Assembly (NCBI GenBank): GCA_015665315.1
Contig: JADFAK010000018.1
Location: 1-64,000 of the forward strand
Origin: Flavobacteriales bacterium
GTDB lineage: Bacteria; Bacteroidota; Bacteroidia; Flavobacteriales_D; Sanyastnellaceae
Direction of reading: 5' to 3'
DNA: 64,000 nt
Every line of letters begins with the position of its first letter. Within the stretch, counting starts at the first letter, position 1. The translations under genes and the position numbers were made by a program. Below are positions 8,674-17,696 of the stretch, in pieces. The notes under the pieces were generated by a model. That model saw only the letters and a list, made by a program, of their open reading frames with translations. It was not told where the DNA came from and searched no databases.

Positions 8674-8744
8674 CAGACAAGATTACTGCGGGCAGCTAGA
8701 AAGGTTTGTAAGTCACCTTCCACACCTGCCCGTTGATTTGTCTG
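8674..8744 (-). other. nested inverted repeat (structured RNA candidate) between wecB and wecC
   Basis: Three concentric exact complementary pairs share one centre: CAGACAA (8674-8680) with TTGTCTG (8738-8744), CGGGCAG (8689-8695) with CTGCCCG (8726-8732), and AAGGT (8701-8705) with ACCTT (8715-8719). The loop is 9 nt and internal loops are 5-8 nt. It sits in the transcribed gap, 21 nt before the wecC ATG. There is no T run, so it does not look like a simple terminator. Confidence 0.6.
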
Positions 8745-8765
8745 ATAGATACATTTGCTTTATGC

Positions 8766-9935
8766 TTAATTATTGACCAAGATTCCTTGCTGGCGCATTT
8801 CTTCTTCTTCCACTTGTTTAATGAAATCGACGATTCTCTCCGAGGCCTTTCCATCGCCGTAGGGATTGATCAGACGGCTCATTTGCTCGTAGCGATCGGG
8901 GTTGTGCAAGAGGTCCTTCGTCTCGTTCACGATTTTCTCTTTGTCGGTCCCCACGAGAATCACTGTCCCCGCGCTCACCGCCTCTGGACGCTCTGTCGTA
9001 GTACGCATAACTAAGACTGGTTTACCTAGTGAAGGCGCCTCTTCCTGGACTCCGCCTGAATCGGTGAGGATAATATCACACATGTCCATCAACCAAATGA
9101 ATGAACTATACGACAAAGGCTTTACCAAATGAATGTTCTTGCAATCGCTCAACAGGTCGTAAACAGGACCTTGCACGTTGGGATTCAGGTGAACAGGATA
9201 CACGATTTCCACATCTTCTGTATCGGCAATTTCACGTAGAGCCTTGCAGATATCCAAGAAACCTTGTCCGTGATTTTCACGGCGGTGACCTGTTACCAAA
9301 ATGACTTTCTTCGAGAAGTTAACTTTGAATTTCAGCTCGGCTATTTCCTCGTTATCGGGTGTGTTTTTTACAATCTCCAATCCCTCATACAAGGCATCAA
9401 TGACCGTATTTCCCGTCACTATTATTTTCTCGTGAGCGACATTCTCTTTTAGGAGATTCGCTTGTGAGGTACTCGTAGGCGGAAAATGCCAATCGGCAAT
9501 CGATCCCGTAATACACCGATTCGATTCTTCAGGGAAGGGCGCCCACTTATTCCAGGTTCTCAATCCAGCCTCAACATGGCACACTTGCGCTTGGGCATAC
9601 ATCCCAGCAATTGCTCCTGCCATCGTCGTCGTGGTATCGCCTTGCACAAAAACGTACTTGGGTTTCACTTCGTCCATTACATCGCGCAATCCGAGGAGTA
9701 CGTCTCCAGTCAGACTGATCAGGTTTTGGTTGGGCTTCATCACATCGAGGTCGAAATCAACTTTGATGTCGAAGAATTCCATTACAGAATCGAGCATTTC
9801 ACGGTGCTGACCGGTCACTGCTACTTTTGTGTCGAACCAATCGCAAGCTCTAAAAGCCTTGATGATCGGTGCCATCTTTATTCCTTCCGGACGTGTGCCG
9901 AAAATGAATAGTACTGAGGGTTTATTCATGTCCAT
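8766..9935 (-). CDS. wecB: UDP-N-acetylglucosamine 2-epimerase (non-hydrolysing)
   Basis: 389 residues. It interconverts UDP-GlcNAc and UDP-ManNAc. The start of the fold (GTRPEGIKMAP, 13-23), HVEAGLRT in the middle and TDSGGVQEEA near 290 are the GT-B-fold epimerase signatures. The two in-frame ATGs at 9935 and 9929 both overlap the end of wzc; the second forms an ATGA overlap, which would be the usual coupling arrangement. With wecC it supplies UDP-ManNAcA for an envelope polysaccharide. Confidence 0.95.
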   Translation of the reverse strand: MDMNKPSVLFIFGTRPEGIKMAPIIKAFRACDWFDTKVAVTGQHREMLDSVMEFFDIKVDFDLDVMKPNQNLISLTGDVLLGLRDVMDEVKPKYVFVQGDTTTTMAGAIAGMYAQAQVCHVEAGLRTWNKWAPFPEESNRCITGSIADWHFPPTSTSQANLLKENVAHEKIIVTGNTVIDALYEGLEIVKNTPDNEEIAELKFKVNFSKKVILVTGHRRENHGQGFLDICKALREIADTEDVEIVYPVHLNPNVQGPVYDLLSDCKNIHLVKPLSYSSFIWLMDMCDIILTDSGGVQEEAPSLGKPVLVMRTTTERPEAVSAGTVILVGTDKEKIVNETKDLLHNPDRYEQMSRLINPYGDGKASERIVDFIKQVEEEEMRQQGILVNN

Positions 9936-12340
9936 AGTCTTATACGATTAAAGAGTTTTGAGAATAATTTTTGTCTGCGTGTATATTCATAATACCCCCT
10001 GTAAGTATCCTTGAAACTCACTGAGGCTTCTGAAAAATCGTTGAGGATCGAGTACATTTTGGGCAGGCGTTTCTTTTGCCACAACTCGTTCATTTCCTTG
10101 ACGTACTTCATCTTGGTAAACCCGTTTCGGGATACGATGAGGTTGACATCGGTATATTTTGAGATCACATAATAATCTGCGACTACGCGCAAAGGAGGAG
10201 AGTCGATAATGATATAATCGAAGTAGTCCCGGAGCTGACGAATCAATTCTTCCATGGGAGCTGAGCCTAGCATTTCTGCAGGATAGAGCGATGACGGTCC
10301 GGCAGCAATCATGCGTAAATTATCATGGTCTGTTTCAAGCAGCACATCTTCAATACTGGCCTTGCCGTTTAGGTAAGTGCTCAACCCGAGATTGTTGTTG
10401 TGTCTTAGGTAATTAAAAAGCATTGGCTTGCGCAAATCTCCGCCTATCACCACGGTACGATAGCCCGCCATAGCAAATGAACAGGCCAAGTTCGCAGCGA
10501 GAAAAGACTTCCCCTCGCCCATAATGGCAGATGTAAATCCAATGACCTTGTCCTCCCCTTCGTTAATCTTGTATTGTAAGTTGGTCCGCAGCGTGCGAAT
10601 GCTCTCGGCGACTTGGGTTTTGGGGCCCCGTAGCAGCGGCACATCCTCGCCCGAATTGTTGTGGGCAACATTCCCCAAGTAGGGGATTCGAAGGGCTCGC
10701 TTGAAATGACTCTCGCTGGTGATTTTATTTTGAATCATCCCTTTGACCACAACAATGACAACTGGAATGATAAGTCCGAAAATAGTATAGAGTACGTAGG
10801 TAAAACCGGCATTCGGACTACTCGGTCCATTGCCGATCAATTGAGCATAGTCCAACACTTTATTGTCAGAAATATTAGAAGCCAAGGCGATCGCTGCCTC
10901 CGCACGTTTCTCCTGAAGATATTTATAGAGTTGATCATTCAAATTGAATTTTCGTTCGATATTAATCAAGTCGCGCTCGTTCTTGGGCAGTCGGCTCACC
11001 ATCGCCATCGACTGGTTGATGCCCTTTTCCAATTCTCCTAAGCGAATCTCATTCGAGCTTATCAAGCCGTTCACATTTTCTATTACGGTATTCTGCGTCT
11101 TTTCAATTTTAGAATTCACCTTCATGAGCGAAGGGTTCTTGGCCTGAGAATTATATTGCAGAGCCGATTTCTCTTTACCCAAGGAATTCATCTCTTGCAG
11201 GAGATTGGTCAGGAGGGGATCGTTGATTCCAATAAGCGACGGAGCCACGAGGGTATCCATCACGGCCGTTTTGGTCACATAGTCCAGTAGGTATTTGTAG
11301 TACCTCTGCGAGGTGAGTAATGAGGCTTTCTCCTTTTGGAAAGCCTCCAAGTTGTTGAACGCTTTACCTGAAGCGAAATCCAGGTTCATCACTTTCTCCG
11401 AAGATCGAAATGACTCTAGTTGAGACTCGGCGTATTGAAGTGAATCCCCGATCATGTTCAACTGGCGATCGATAAATTTGATCGTACTCGTCGCCATGCG
11501 ATTTTTGTCTTCTAGTCCGCATGTGATATAAGCATCGCACACTGCATTGACATAGGTAAGTGCCTTCTCGCGGTTCATTTCCGTGACGCCTACGACAATG
11601 ATAGAAGCAGTCTTATTCAAGGACTTGACTTGTGTCTTTCCCTTGTATTTGATCGTTTGTTCGTTGCGATCATTGATTTTAAAAAACAGCTCGACATCTT
11701 GGTGGGCGTCAAAATATTCCGGACGCTTGTCTATGCGAAAACTGAAATAATCGTGTTTGACGGTTTCACCGTAAAAGTATTTTCCTTCAAACTTGAACTC
11801 TTCGAGAATCTTCGGGGAAGTTTGCTCTGTAGAAAAATCAAATGTTTTAAAATCCTTCGCACTTACCTTGATAGAAAAGCTCTCATCGTCGATTCTGGCC
11901 AAGTGAAAATTGGCCTTTACTAGTTGAGCTACTGAAGTGTCAAGAGTCACCCGAATGGGATACTTGGTATACCACTCGATAGTTCGAACTTTTCCTTTGG
12001 TGTAGTAGGTGACATCAAAGTCTAGATTTTTTAGCGTCCGGTTGATGACATTTGTCGACTTGATAACACCGATTTCATTTTCAATATTGGCGAATGCCGA
12101 GAACATTTGCAGACCTTCAAGCAAATTCTCCGCGCCCTGCATTTTATTGTCGGAATCACGAATGAGCAATTGCGCCTGGGCCTCATAAGTTCGATCGGCA
12201 AAGCGTACTTCCCAGACTCCCAAGGCAATGAACAAGGGCAAGATCAAGACGAATAACTTCCAGTGGGAAACAATTCGCTTGACCGTCGTTCCGATGTCAA
12301 TGCCGTCGTTTTGTTCGCTATTTTCTTCTAATTCAGCCAA
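9926..12340 (-). CDS. wzc: Wzc-type polysaccharide co-polymerase with tyrosine autokinase domain
   Basis: 804 residues in one chain, as in proteobacterial Wzc. A Wzz-type N-terminus has its first membrane helix near 30-50. A long periplasmic coiled-coil/GNVR region follows, then a second helix around 520-540 and a cytosolic BY-kinase. Kinase motifs are Walker A IMGEGKS (606-612), Walker A' VVIGGDLR (630-637) and Walker B YIIIDSP (709-715). The tail has a tyrosine cluster (Tyr780, 783, 784, 786) for trans-autophosphorylation. The residue before GEGKS is Met where Pro is usual. It controls chain length and export together with the Wza-like protein encoded just upstream. Confidence 0.94.
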   Translation of the reverse strand: MAELEENSEQNDGIDIGTTVKRIVSHWKLFVLILPLFIALGVWEVRFADRTYEAQAQLLIRDSDNKMQGAENLLEGLQMFSAFANIENEIGVIKSTNVINRTLKNLDFDVTYYTKGKVRTIEWYTKYPIRVTLDTSVAQLVKANFHLARIDDESFSIKVSAKDFKTFDFSTEQTSPKILEEFKFEGKYFYGETVKHDYFSFRIDKRPEYFDAHQDVELFFKINDRNEQTIKYKGKTQVKSLNKTASIIVVGVTEMNREKALTYVNAVCDAYITCGLEDKNRMATSTIKFIDRQLNMIGDSLQYAESQLESFRSSEKVMNLDFASGKAFNNLEAFQKEKASLLTSQRYYKYLLDYVTKTAVMDTLVAPSLIGINDPLLTNLLQEMNSLGKEKSALQYNSQAKNPSLMKVNSKIEKTQNTVIENVNGLISSNEIRLGELEKGINQSMAMVSRLPKNERDLINIERKFNLNDQLYKYLQEKRAEAAIALASNISDNKVLDYAQLIGNGPSSPNAGFTYVLYTIFGLIIPVVIVVVKGMIQNKITSESHFKRALRIPYLGNVAHNNSGEDVPLLRGPKTQVAESIRTLRTNLQYKINEGEDKVIGFTSAIMGEGKSFLAANLACSFAMAGYRTVVIGGDLRKPMLFNYLRHNNNLGLSTYLNGKASIEDVLLETDHDNLRMIAAGPSSLYPAEMLGSAPMEELIRQLRDYFDYIIIDSPPLRVVADYYVISKYTDVNLIVSRNGFTKMKYVKEMNELWQKKRLPKMYSILNDFSEASVSFKDTYRGYYEYTRRQKLFSKLFNRIRLWT

Positions 12341-12341
12341 G

Positions 12342-13097
12342 TTATGGGGTTGCGAAATTGTAAACCAGTAGGCCGAAAGTGAGCAGACCAGTAATGAGTT
12401 CGATATTGGATTTATTCAAATTGAATGTCCTTGCCTTGGTGGGTTCGACGTAAATGAGGTCATTGGGTTTGAGGAAGTAATAATCGCTTTCCATCAAATC
12501 GGCCCGTGTTAAGTCGAGCATTACAACTGATGTTCCCGACTCACTTTCACGAATGAGCTTAATGGACTTTCGGTTGCCGTAAACCGTGAGATCTTTTGCC
12601 ATACCGATTGCCTGAAACACCGTGAGTTTGCTATCGTAGTAATACTTCACACCGGGGTCTTTCACCTCTCCCAATACGGTCACTTGGTAGTTGGAGAGCT
12701 TTACGCTGACTGTAGGATACTTCACATAATCGGCCAAGAGCAGTTCGATGATATCGGCTATTTCCTTGGTGGTTTTCTCTTTGACCTGCACATCGCCCAA
12801 TAGTGGCAAAGTGACAAAGCCAAAATTGTCGACCGTGTAGCTATTGAAGTAGAGTGATCCTTTTGGATCGGTGATGTTGATGCTCGTTTGATCTTGATTG
12901 ATGAGATCAGTGAGCTCACCATCGAAGGAGTTCATCTTAATAATGAGGTTGTCATATGGCTTGATGCGGTATTCTTCGACGCGGTAATTTTCATACGCGA
13001 TGAGGGTTTGTGCATCCTGCAAATAGGCCATATCTCGGTGACGCACACACGAGCTGAGCAGAAGGACTGGCAGTACTATTATCAGAAACTTTTTCAC
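12342..13097 (-). CDS. wza: polysaccharide export outer-membrane lipoprotein (Wza-like)
   Basis: 251 residues. A lipoprotein signal peptide ends in the lipobox LLSSC, with Cys17 as the lipidated residue. The polysaccharide export domain (about 40-145) and a SLBB-type segment containing VTVLGEVKDPGVKYY follow, and a C-terminal hydrophobic stretch (GLLTFGLLVYNF) could be the outer-membrane helix. Wza multimers form the export channel. It is the first gene of the operon; its stop is 1 nt before wzc. A TACTTTTG box lies 57 nt upstream. Confidence 0.92.
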   Translation of the reverse strand: MKKFLIIVLPVLLLSSCVRHRDMAYLQDAQTLIAYENYRVEEYRIKPYDNLIIKMNSFDGELTDLINQDQTSINITDPKGSLYFNSYTVDNFGFVTLPLLGDVQVKEKTTKEIADIIELLLADYVKYPTVSVKLSNYQVTVLGEVKDPGVKYYYDSKLTVFQAIGMAKDLTVYGNRKSIKLIRESESGTSVVMLDLTRADLMESDYYFLKPNDLIYVEPTKARTFNLNKSNIELITGLLTFGLLVYNFATP

Positions 13098-13154
13098 TTA
13101 TTTACCTGTGGACGAGCATCTAACCTGACATCAGGCAGAGCCGCACACGAGGAT

Positions 13155-13162
13155 CAAAAGTA
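13155..13162 (-). promoter_or_regulatory. -7 promoter box of the polysaccharide operon
   Basis: The minus strand reads TACTTTTG, 57 nt upstream of the wza ATG, giving a leader of about 50 nt. A small palindrome CCTGACATCAGG (13125-13136) lies in that leader. Confidence 0.45.
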
Positions 13163-13257
13163 TCTGTAGAGCTTGGGCTAGACTATAAGATGGAGGATGA
13201 AGGACATGTCAGATTTAACGAAGCAAGTAGTCGGCTTGCCCACATCATGTCCATAAA

Positions 13258-13289
13258 AAAGAGGCCATCTCTTTCGAAATGGCCTCTTT
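13258..13289 (-). terminator. terminator of the haloperoxidase-like gene
   Basis: A perfect 11-bp inverted repeat: AAAGAGGCCAT (13258-13268) and ATGGCCTCTTT (13279-13289), with a 10-nt loop. Minus-strand transcription meets a T run (13255-13260) after the stem. It is 20 nt beyond the stop at 13311. A second, longer-range pair (GGACATG 13202-13208 with CATGTCC 13246-13252) lies just beyond. Confidence 0.88.
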
Positions 13290-13310
13290 GAATATCATGT
13301 TATTCCCATG

Positions 13311-16300
13311 TTACTCACATGGAATTCCGTACAGAGGAAGTATGATCGTGATCAAGTCGAGCGTTCCAACAATTCCATCGCGATCGACATCCCCAATGCA
13401 ATTTGGTCCCATACACCCGTAATCTCCTAAGAAGATTAGCAAGTCGGAAATGGTACGCTGACCGTCATTGTTGAAGTCGGCCAAACAAGGAGCATCGGTA
13501 AAGTCGCACAATCCGTCATAATCACCGTCGGTATAATAGCTTTCAGCACGATTGAACGCACCGACACCAATATACTCACCCATGATTCTACCAGGCAGGT
13601 CATCGCAAGGCGGGTGAATTCCACCCCAAATTCTCGACAATCCAGACTCATCGGCTGCATCGTAATAGGTAGCCCATTGGAGTGTTACATCTACACTTGG
13701 ACCATCTTCAAAGACGAGAAACTCGTCGGCTGTGGCCACGAACTCTCCCAAACCACCAGGGAAGTATTCATCTCCGGTAAACATGGTGAGTACTTCGGCG
13801 GCTGCGCGTGAGAAGGTTGAGTGTCCTGACACATATCCCGCAAAAGGTGGAGTCACAAACGAAGGTCGCTGATAGGGCTCCCAGTTTTCAGCAAGGATCC
13901 AATCTACACCCGCCTCGTCGACATCGACATTGACGATATAAGTATGGCCTTTCCATGCGTAGAGTTTTATCTTGTCTACATTTTCATTCGAAGGTCCTGC
14001 CAAGGGATCTCCCACTGTAACCAATTCGATGTATCCTGGAATCAATGGCAATCCAGCGGGATCGTAATTTGGCGATCCTGGCTCACTACTTTGTCCAAGA
14101 TCGGCCATTGCACGAATAGCGGATACAGGTCGCAAGTAATCGTACCATCCCTTGATGCCCCAAGCAGTTACGGCACAATCATGCATTGCGCCACCCATGG
14201 CTAGGTATCCCTTTACATCCCATTCCAGATCGTCCAGCACATCCCCTTCGCCTTTGTATTTCTTTTCTACATCTGGGTGATCGGATACATAGTTCATCAA
14301 AGTAAACCAGTGTCCTGGAGGTGTTTCCGAATCCGGACCATCTGCCCAGAATTCGGCAAGTACTCTCGCATAATCTCCACGAGGGACCATGTTTGGAGTA
14401 TATGGCGAGCCTGTTTTCGGATTGATCGAATGACCACTGCCAGCAGTTCCTCCATTGATCTGATCGTAAAAAGTTGGGTAATCGGCCAAAGCCGCTGGAA
14501 TCGTTGGGCGATTTCCAATCGACGCAGGAGAAATATCCCACATCACGCCGTCGGTCGGATCAAGATGCGAAGACCAAATACAGTCCATGGCAAATCCCCA
14601 CTTATAAAATTCAGAGTTACCTCCGCCATCGGCTTGTAGGTATGGAGGTGAACCTGGATCGTGGTGAACCTCGTAATCAAATCCGTCGCGAGTATAAGTT
14701 ACCATATCGGCAGGATCAAGGGCAAACGAAGTTACCTGTCCCCACTCAGGCCCTAAAAATTCTGGTGTCTCACCTGGAATTTCATTTCCACTTTGGTCAA
14801 TAAAGATATCCAAAGTCAAAGGCTGCCACCTGTTGTAATCGGCAATATCTGGATTTCCAGGAGCCTCAACAATAAGGGGTGGGTTAATAGGTGAATAAGA
14901 CGTATTAACGTACTGGTTGGCCTCATTCGAACCGTCTTGCAATCCAAAGTCGATCACACATTGCGCAATGTAATTTCCAAGCGCTGCCGCCGAACCAGTT
15001 GAATAATCTTGCGACACAAAAGAAGGATCCATTCCTTGCGCTGCGATATGCACATCATATCCTTGCTGAAGCAACGCCGCATTCGGAGAGTTGGCAAACC
15101 TGTGTGACAATAATCTGTACGAAGCAAATGTAATAGCCGTGTCTCGAGCTGCGTCTATGTCGGCCGGCATGGTGATTCCGTCAAACAGACAAGTAAATCC
15201 GTCCAAGGTTTCGCCTAGGAGTACTGGGCAACTTCCTGTGTCATAAACAGACCATGCATCCCACATGGCCATAGAGACGTGGAATAGGTTACGTGCGTGT
15301 ACGGTAGGACGAGCAAAATCTTTTCTAATCGACTCCAACAACATCTCATTCCATTGACGAGCCACCGACATATCAAGGCCAACTACAGGATACTCGATAT
15401 CTGGAGCACATCCTGGGTCGGGGTTTGTCGGACAAGGGTCGCAAGCATCGGGCAGACCGTCCAAATCGTAATCGGCAGAACTCACAACGAGGTCGCAGTT
15501 ATTCGACATAAACACGCCGTAACCAGCGCAACCGCCCGTTACGAAGTCCTGAGCACCATCATTATTAATGTCCATCCAAGCCATGTCATAACTATTGTCT
15601 GACCAATCGTACAAAGTGCTACCATACGGATCACTAAACGTTCCGCCATCGTTTCGGAAAATCGCCATTCGACGACTTGAGTTACATGGGGGGATATCAA
15701 CGTCCACATCCGAAATGGCAATATCAAGATCACCGTCCAAGTCCAAATCGGCAGCATGGACATTTCCTCCAAATCCACCAACACTTCCGTAACTCATCGT
15801 TTGTGAAGTGTAGGTAACGGAAACGTCAGGAACCACCGACGTAATGGTTCGAACATAATCGAATCCATCGTCCACAACGTACACGTCCAGCTGTCCATCG
15901 TTGTTGAAGTCGGCCACCTCAATCATATAAGGTGATCCCGGCGCAATGTTTTGCCAATTGGTAAAGTTACCTGTACCGTCATTGAACATGATGATCACAC
16001 CCGCCGAGTTCCATGGGGATACACTATAGAGTGTCGTTACTTTGATTACATCGTTGTCGCCGTCGTTATCAATATCGTGAATTTGAACGGCCGTTCCGAA
16101 AGCAGAATTCCTTAGGTTGCCCAAGCGGGCAGGACCTTCAGATGTAAAGTTTCCAGTTCCATCGTTGATCAATAAAAAGTCTTTGGCTGTACCACCGCCT
16201 GAATTCACTTTGTAGTTTACAAAGTAAAGGTCCATAGCGCCATTGCCCGTGATATCACCTCCCCATACGGCACATATAAGCGGGGTATCGTCAACAAGTG

Positions 16301-16811
16301 TTGGAAAACGTGTGGCCGACTCATCAACTAAACCAAGCCAGTTTCCGCCTCCATCATTTCCCATATTTCTATAGTACTTCGGCTGCTGCGCAAATGTATT
16401 GGCAATAACTACATCTTCCCAACCATCACCGTCGAAGTCGCCGACAAAGACGTCACGCGCAAAAGAGGCGCCTGAAATAAACTCGGGAGCATACAGGGCC
16501 GTCTGGTCTTCAAGAACGCCATTGACGTTCATCAAGAGGAGATCCGAACGCTCTGGTTCTGTAGAATTTGAAAATGGTTGTTTTCTAACAACAATCAAAT
16601 CGGTCCAACCATCCTGATTCAGGTCGGCAGCCCAATGATCTTTCTCTTCACCATCACTGTTGGCTACAGAAGTTAGAACTAATCTCGTATCCGTTTCATC
16701 GGTAAATTCAAGCCACTGGGCTTGGGAAGTTAAAGCGAGAAATGTAAAGCAAGACATGCTGAAAGCACAGACTAGAATAGCCCTTGCGTTGGTAAAAGCG
16801 CGGTTAAACAT
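13311..16811 (-). CDS. secreted FG-GAP / vanadium haloperoxidase-like (PAP2 fold) / dockerin-like protein
   Basis: 1166 residues. A signal peptide (1-31) is followed by seven FG-GAP/VCBS-type calcium motifs of form DxNxDGxxD (starting near 63, 125, 186, 246, 301, 355 and 414) and a thrombospondin-type-3-like segment (447-468). A vanadium-haloperoxidase/PAP2 domain begins at RQWNEMLLESI (485). All three catalytic motifs are present: K887-X6-R894-P895, VSGH at 994-997, and S1059-R1060-X5-H1066-X3-D1070. Residues 1108-1166 hold two EF-hand-like DxNxDG segments resembling a type I dockerin pair, and there is no T9SS sorting domain. By family it could oxidise halides with peroxide or act as a phosphatase; the sequence does not decide. 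Monocistronic. Confidence 0.88.
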   Translation of the reverse strand: MFNRAFTNARAILVCAFSMSCFTFLALTSQAQWLEFTDETDTRLVLTSVANSDGEEKDHWAADLNQDGWTDLIVVRKQPFSNSTEPERSDLLLMNVNGVLEDQTALYAPEFISGASFARDVFVGDFDGDGWEDVVIANTFAQQPKYYRNMGNDGGGNWLGLVDESATRFPTLVDDTPLICAVWGGDITGNGAMDLYFVNYKVNSGGGTAKDFLLINDGTGNFTSEGPARLGNLRNSAFGTAVQIHDIDNDGDNDVIKVTTLYSVSPWNSAGVIIMFNDGTGNFTNWQNIAPGSPYMIEVADFNNDGQLDVYVVDDGFDYVRTITSVVPDVSVTYTSQTMSYGSVGGFGGNVHAADLDLDGDLDIAISDVDVDIPPCNSSRRMAIFRNDGGTFSDPYGSTLYDWSDNSYDMAWMDINNDGAQDFVTGGCAGYGVFMSNNCDLVVSSADYDLDGLPDACDPCPTNPDPGCAPDIEYPVVGLDMSVARQWNEMLLESIRKDFARPTVHARNLFHVSMAMWDAWSVYDTGSCPVLLGETLDGFTCLFDGITMPADIDAARDTAITFASYRLLSHRFANSPNAALLQQGYDVHIAAQGMDPSFVSQDYSTGSAAALGNYIAQCVIDFGLQDGSNEANQYVNTSYSPINPPLIVEAPGNPDIADYNRWQPLTLDIFIDQSGNEIPGETPEFLGPEWGQVTSFALDPADMVTYTRDGFDYEVHHDPGSPPYLQADGGGNSEFYKWGFAMDCIWSSHLDPTDGVMWDISPASIGNRPTIPAALADYPTFYDQINGGTAGSGHSINPKTGSPYTPNMVPRGDYARVLAEFWADGPDSETPPGHWFTLMNYVSDHPDVEKKYKGEGDVLDDLEWDVKGYLAMGGAMHDCAVTAWGIKGWYDYLRPVSAIRAMADLGQSSEPGSPNYDPAGLPLIPGYIELVTVGDPLAGPSNENVDKIKLYAWKGHTYIVNVDVDEAGVDWILAENWEPYQRPSFVTPPFAGYVSGHSTFSRAAAEVLTMFTGDEYFPGGLGEFVATADEFLVFEDGPSVDVTLQWATYYDAADESGLSRIWGGIHPPCDDLPGRIMGEYIGVGAFNRAESYYTDGDYDGLCDFTDAPCLADFNNDGQRTISDLLIFLGDYGCMGPNCIGDVDRDGIVGTLDLITIILPLYGIPCE

Positions 16812-16958
16812 GATAGACAGGTATTGTAATCGTTAAGGTATTGCACCCCACAAGGTAGGAATAAATTTGCGAATAGCAGACAACCATGCCCCAGTAAAAT
16901 GCCAAAAGGCGCGCGCCGCCACTCTTTTTTTTGCAGACAATAAAAGCTGATTAAAAGG

Positions 16959-17696
16959 TCAGGCTCCGGTCAAAACCGCGATAAACTCTTCTTTGCGTCT
17001 TCGAGCGACAAGCACCTCCGACCCATCTTCCATGAGCACATACCCCCCATCTTCCTTCATGTACTTTTTGACATAATTCAAGTTCACGATATGCGACTGG
17101 TGTGTGCGGAAAAATCGAGAAGTTGGCAAAATGAGTTCGTACTCTTTGAGCGACTTAGGCACAGTAATTTTTTCACCAGACACCAGGAAGAAGTGTGTGT
17201 AATTGGAATCAGACTCCAAACGCATGATATTTTCCAGTTTGACAAAAGTAAGTCCCTCTTGCGAGGAGAGGGTAATCCGATCAAACTCCTGCTTCCCTTT
17301 GTTCTCCATCAGGCCTTGGAGCTTGGCCGAGTTGTCATCTTTACCCACGTCAACTTTACTCACCGCCTCAATCAACTCATCCGGATCGATAGGTTTGAGC
17401 AAGTAATCAATCGCCGAGTATTTAAACGCCTTGATGGCAAATTCATCAAATGCCGTCGTGAAAATCACCGTAAAATTCGGATTGCGCACTTTTTCCAACA
17501 AGTCAAAGCCCGTCCCGTCATCCATCTGGATATCCAGAAAAACCAAGTCTGGCTCCTGAGACATAATCTTCCGATAGGCATCTTGCACCCCATCGGCTTC
17601 ATCGATGACTTCTACTTTAGGACAGTACTGATTGACAAAAATCTGCAAGGTCTTCCGTGCATCTTCTTCATCGTCAACTATTATCGCGCGAATCAT
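16959..17696 (-). CDS. LytTR-family response regulator
   Basis: 245 residues from MIRAIIVDDEEDARK. The frame stays open 37 codons further upstream, but that part is not family-like. The receiver domain (about 1-120) has the acidic pair VDDEE, phospho-acceptor Asp55 in LVFLDIQMDD, and KPID near 105. The LytTR DNA-binding domain (about 140-240) contains RLESDSNYTHFFL and FFRTHQSHIVNLNYVKKY. It regulates transcription when phosphorylated by a LytS-type kinase. The probable partner is the kinase at 20066-21040 on the same strand, 2.4 kb upstream, separated by two oppositely oriented genes. Confidence 0.94.
   Translation of the reverse strand: MIRAIIVDDEEDARKTLQIFVNQYCPKVEVIDEADGVQDAYRKIMSQEPDLVFLDIQMDDGTGFDLLEKVRNPNFTVIFTTAFDEFAIKAFKYSAIDYLLKPIDPDELIEAVSKVDVGKDDNSAKLQGLMENKGKQEFDRITLSSQEGLTFVKLENIMRLESDSNYTHFFLVSGEKITVPKSLKEYELILPTSRFFRTHQSHIVNLNYVKKYMKEDGGYVLMEDGSEVLVARRRKEEFIAVLTGA

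Noticed and set aside
16880-16958. GGCGCGCGCC palindrome with a T run as a terminator of the LytTR gene
   Set aside because: The palindrome (around 16908-16917) lies beyond the T run seen in the plus sequence and no proper stem followed by T on the minus strand could be built with confidence.
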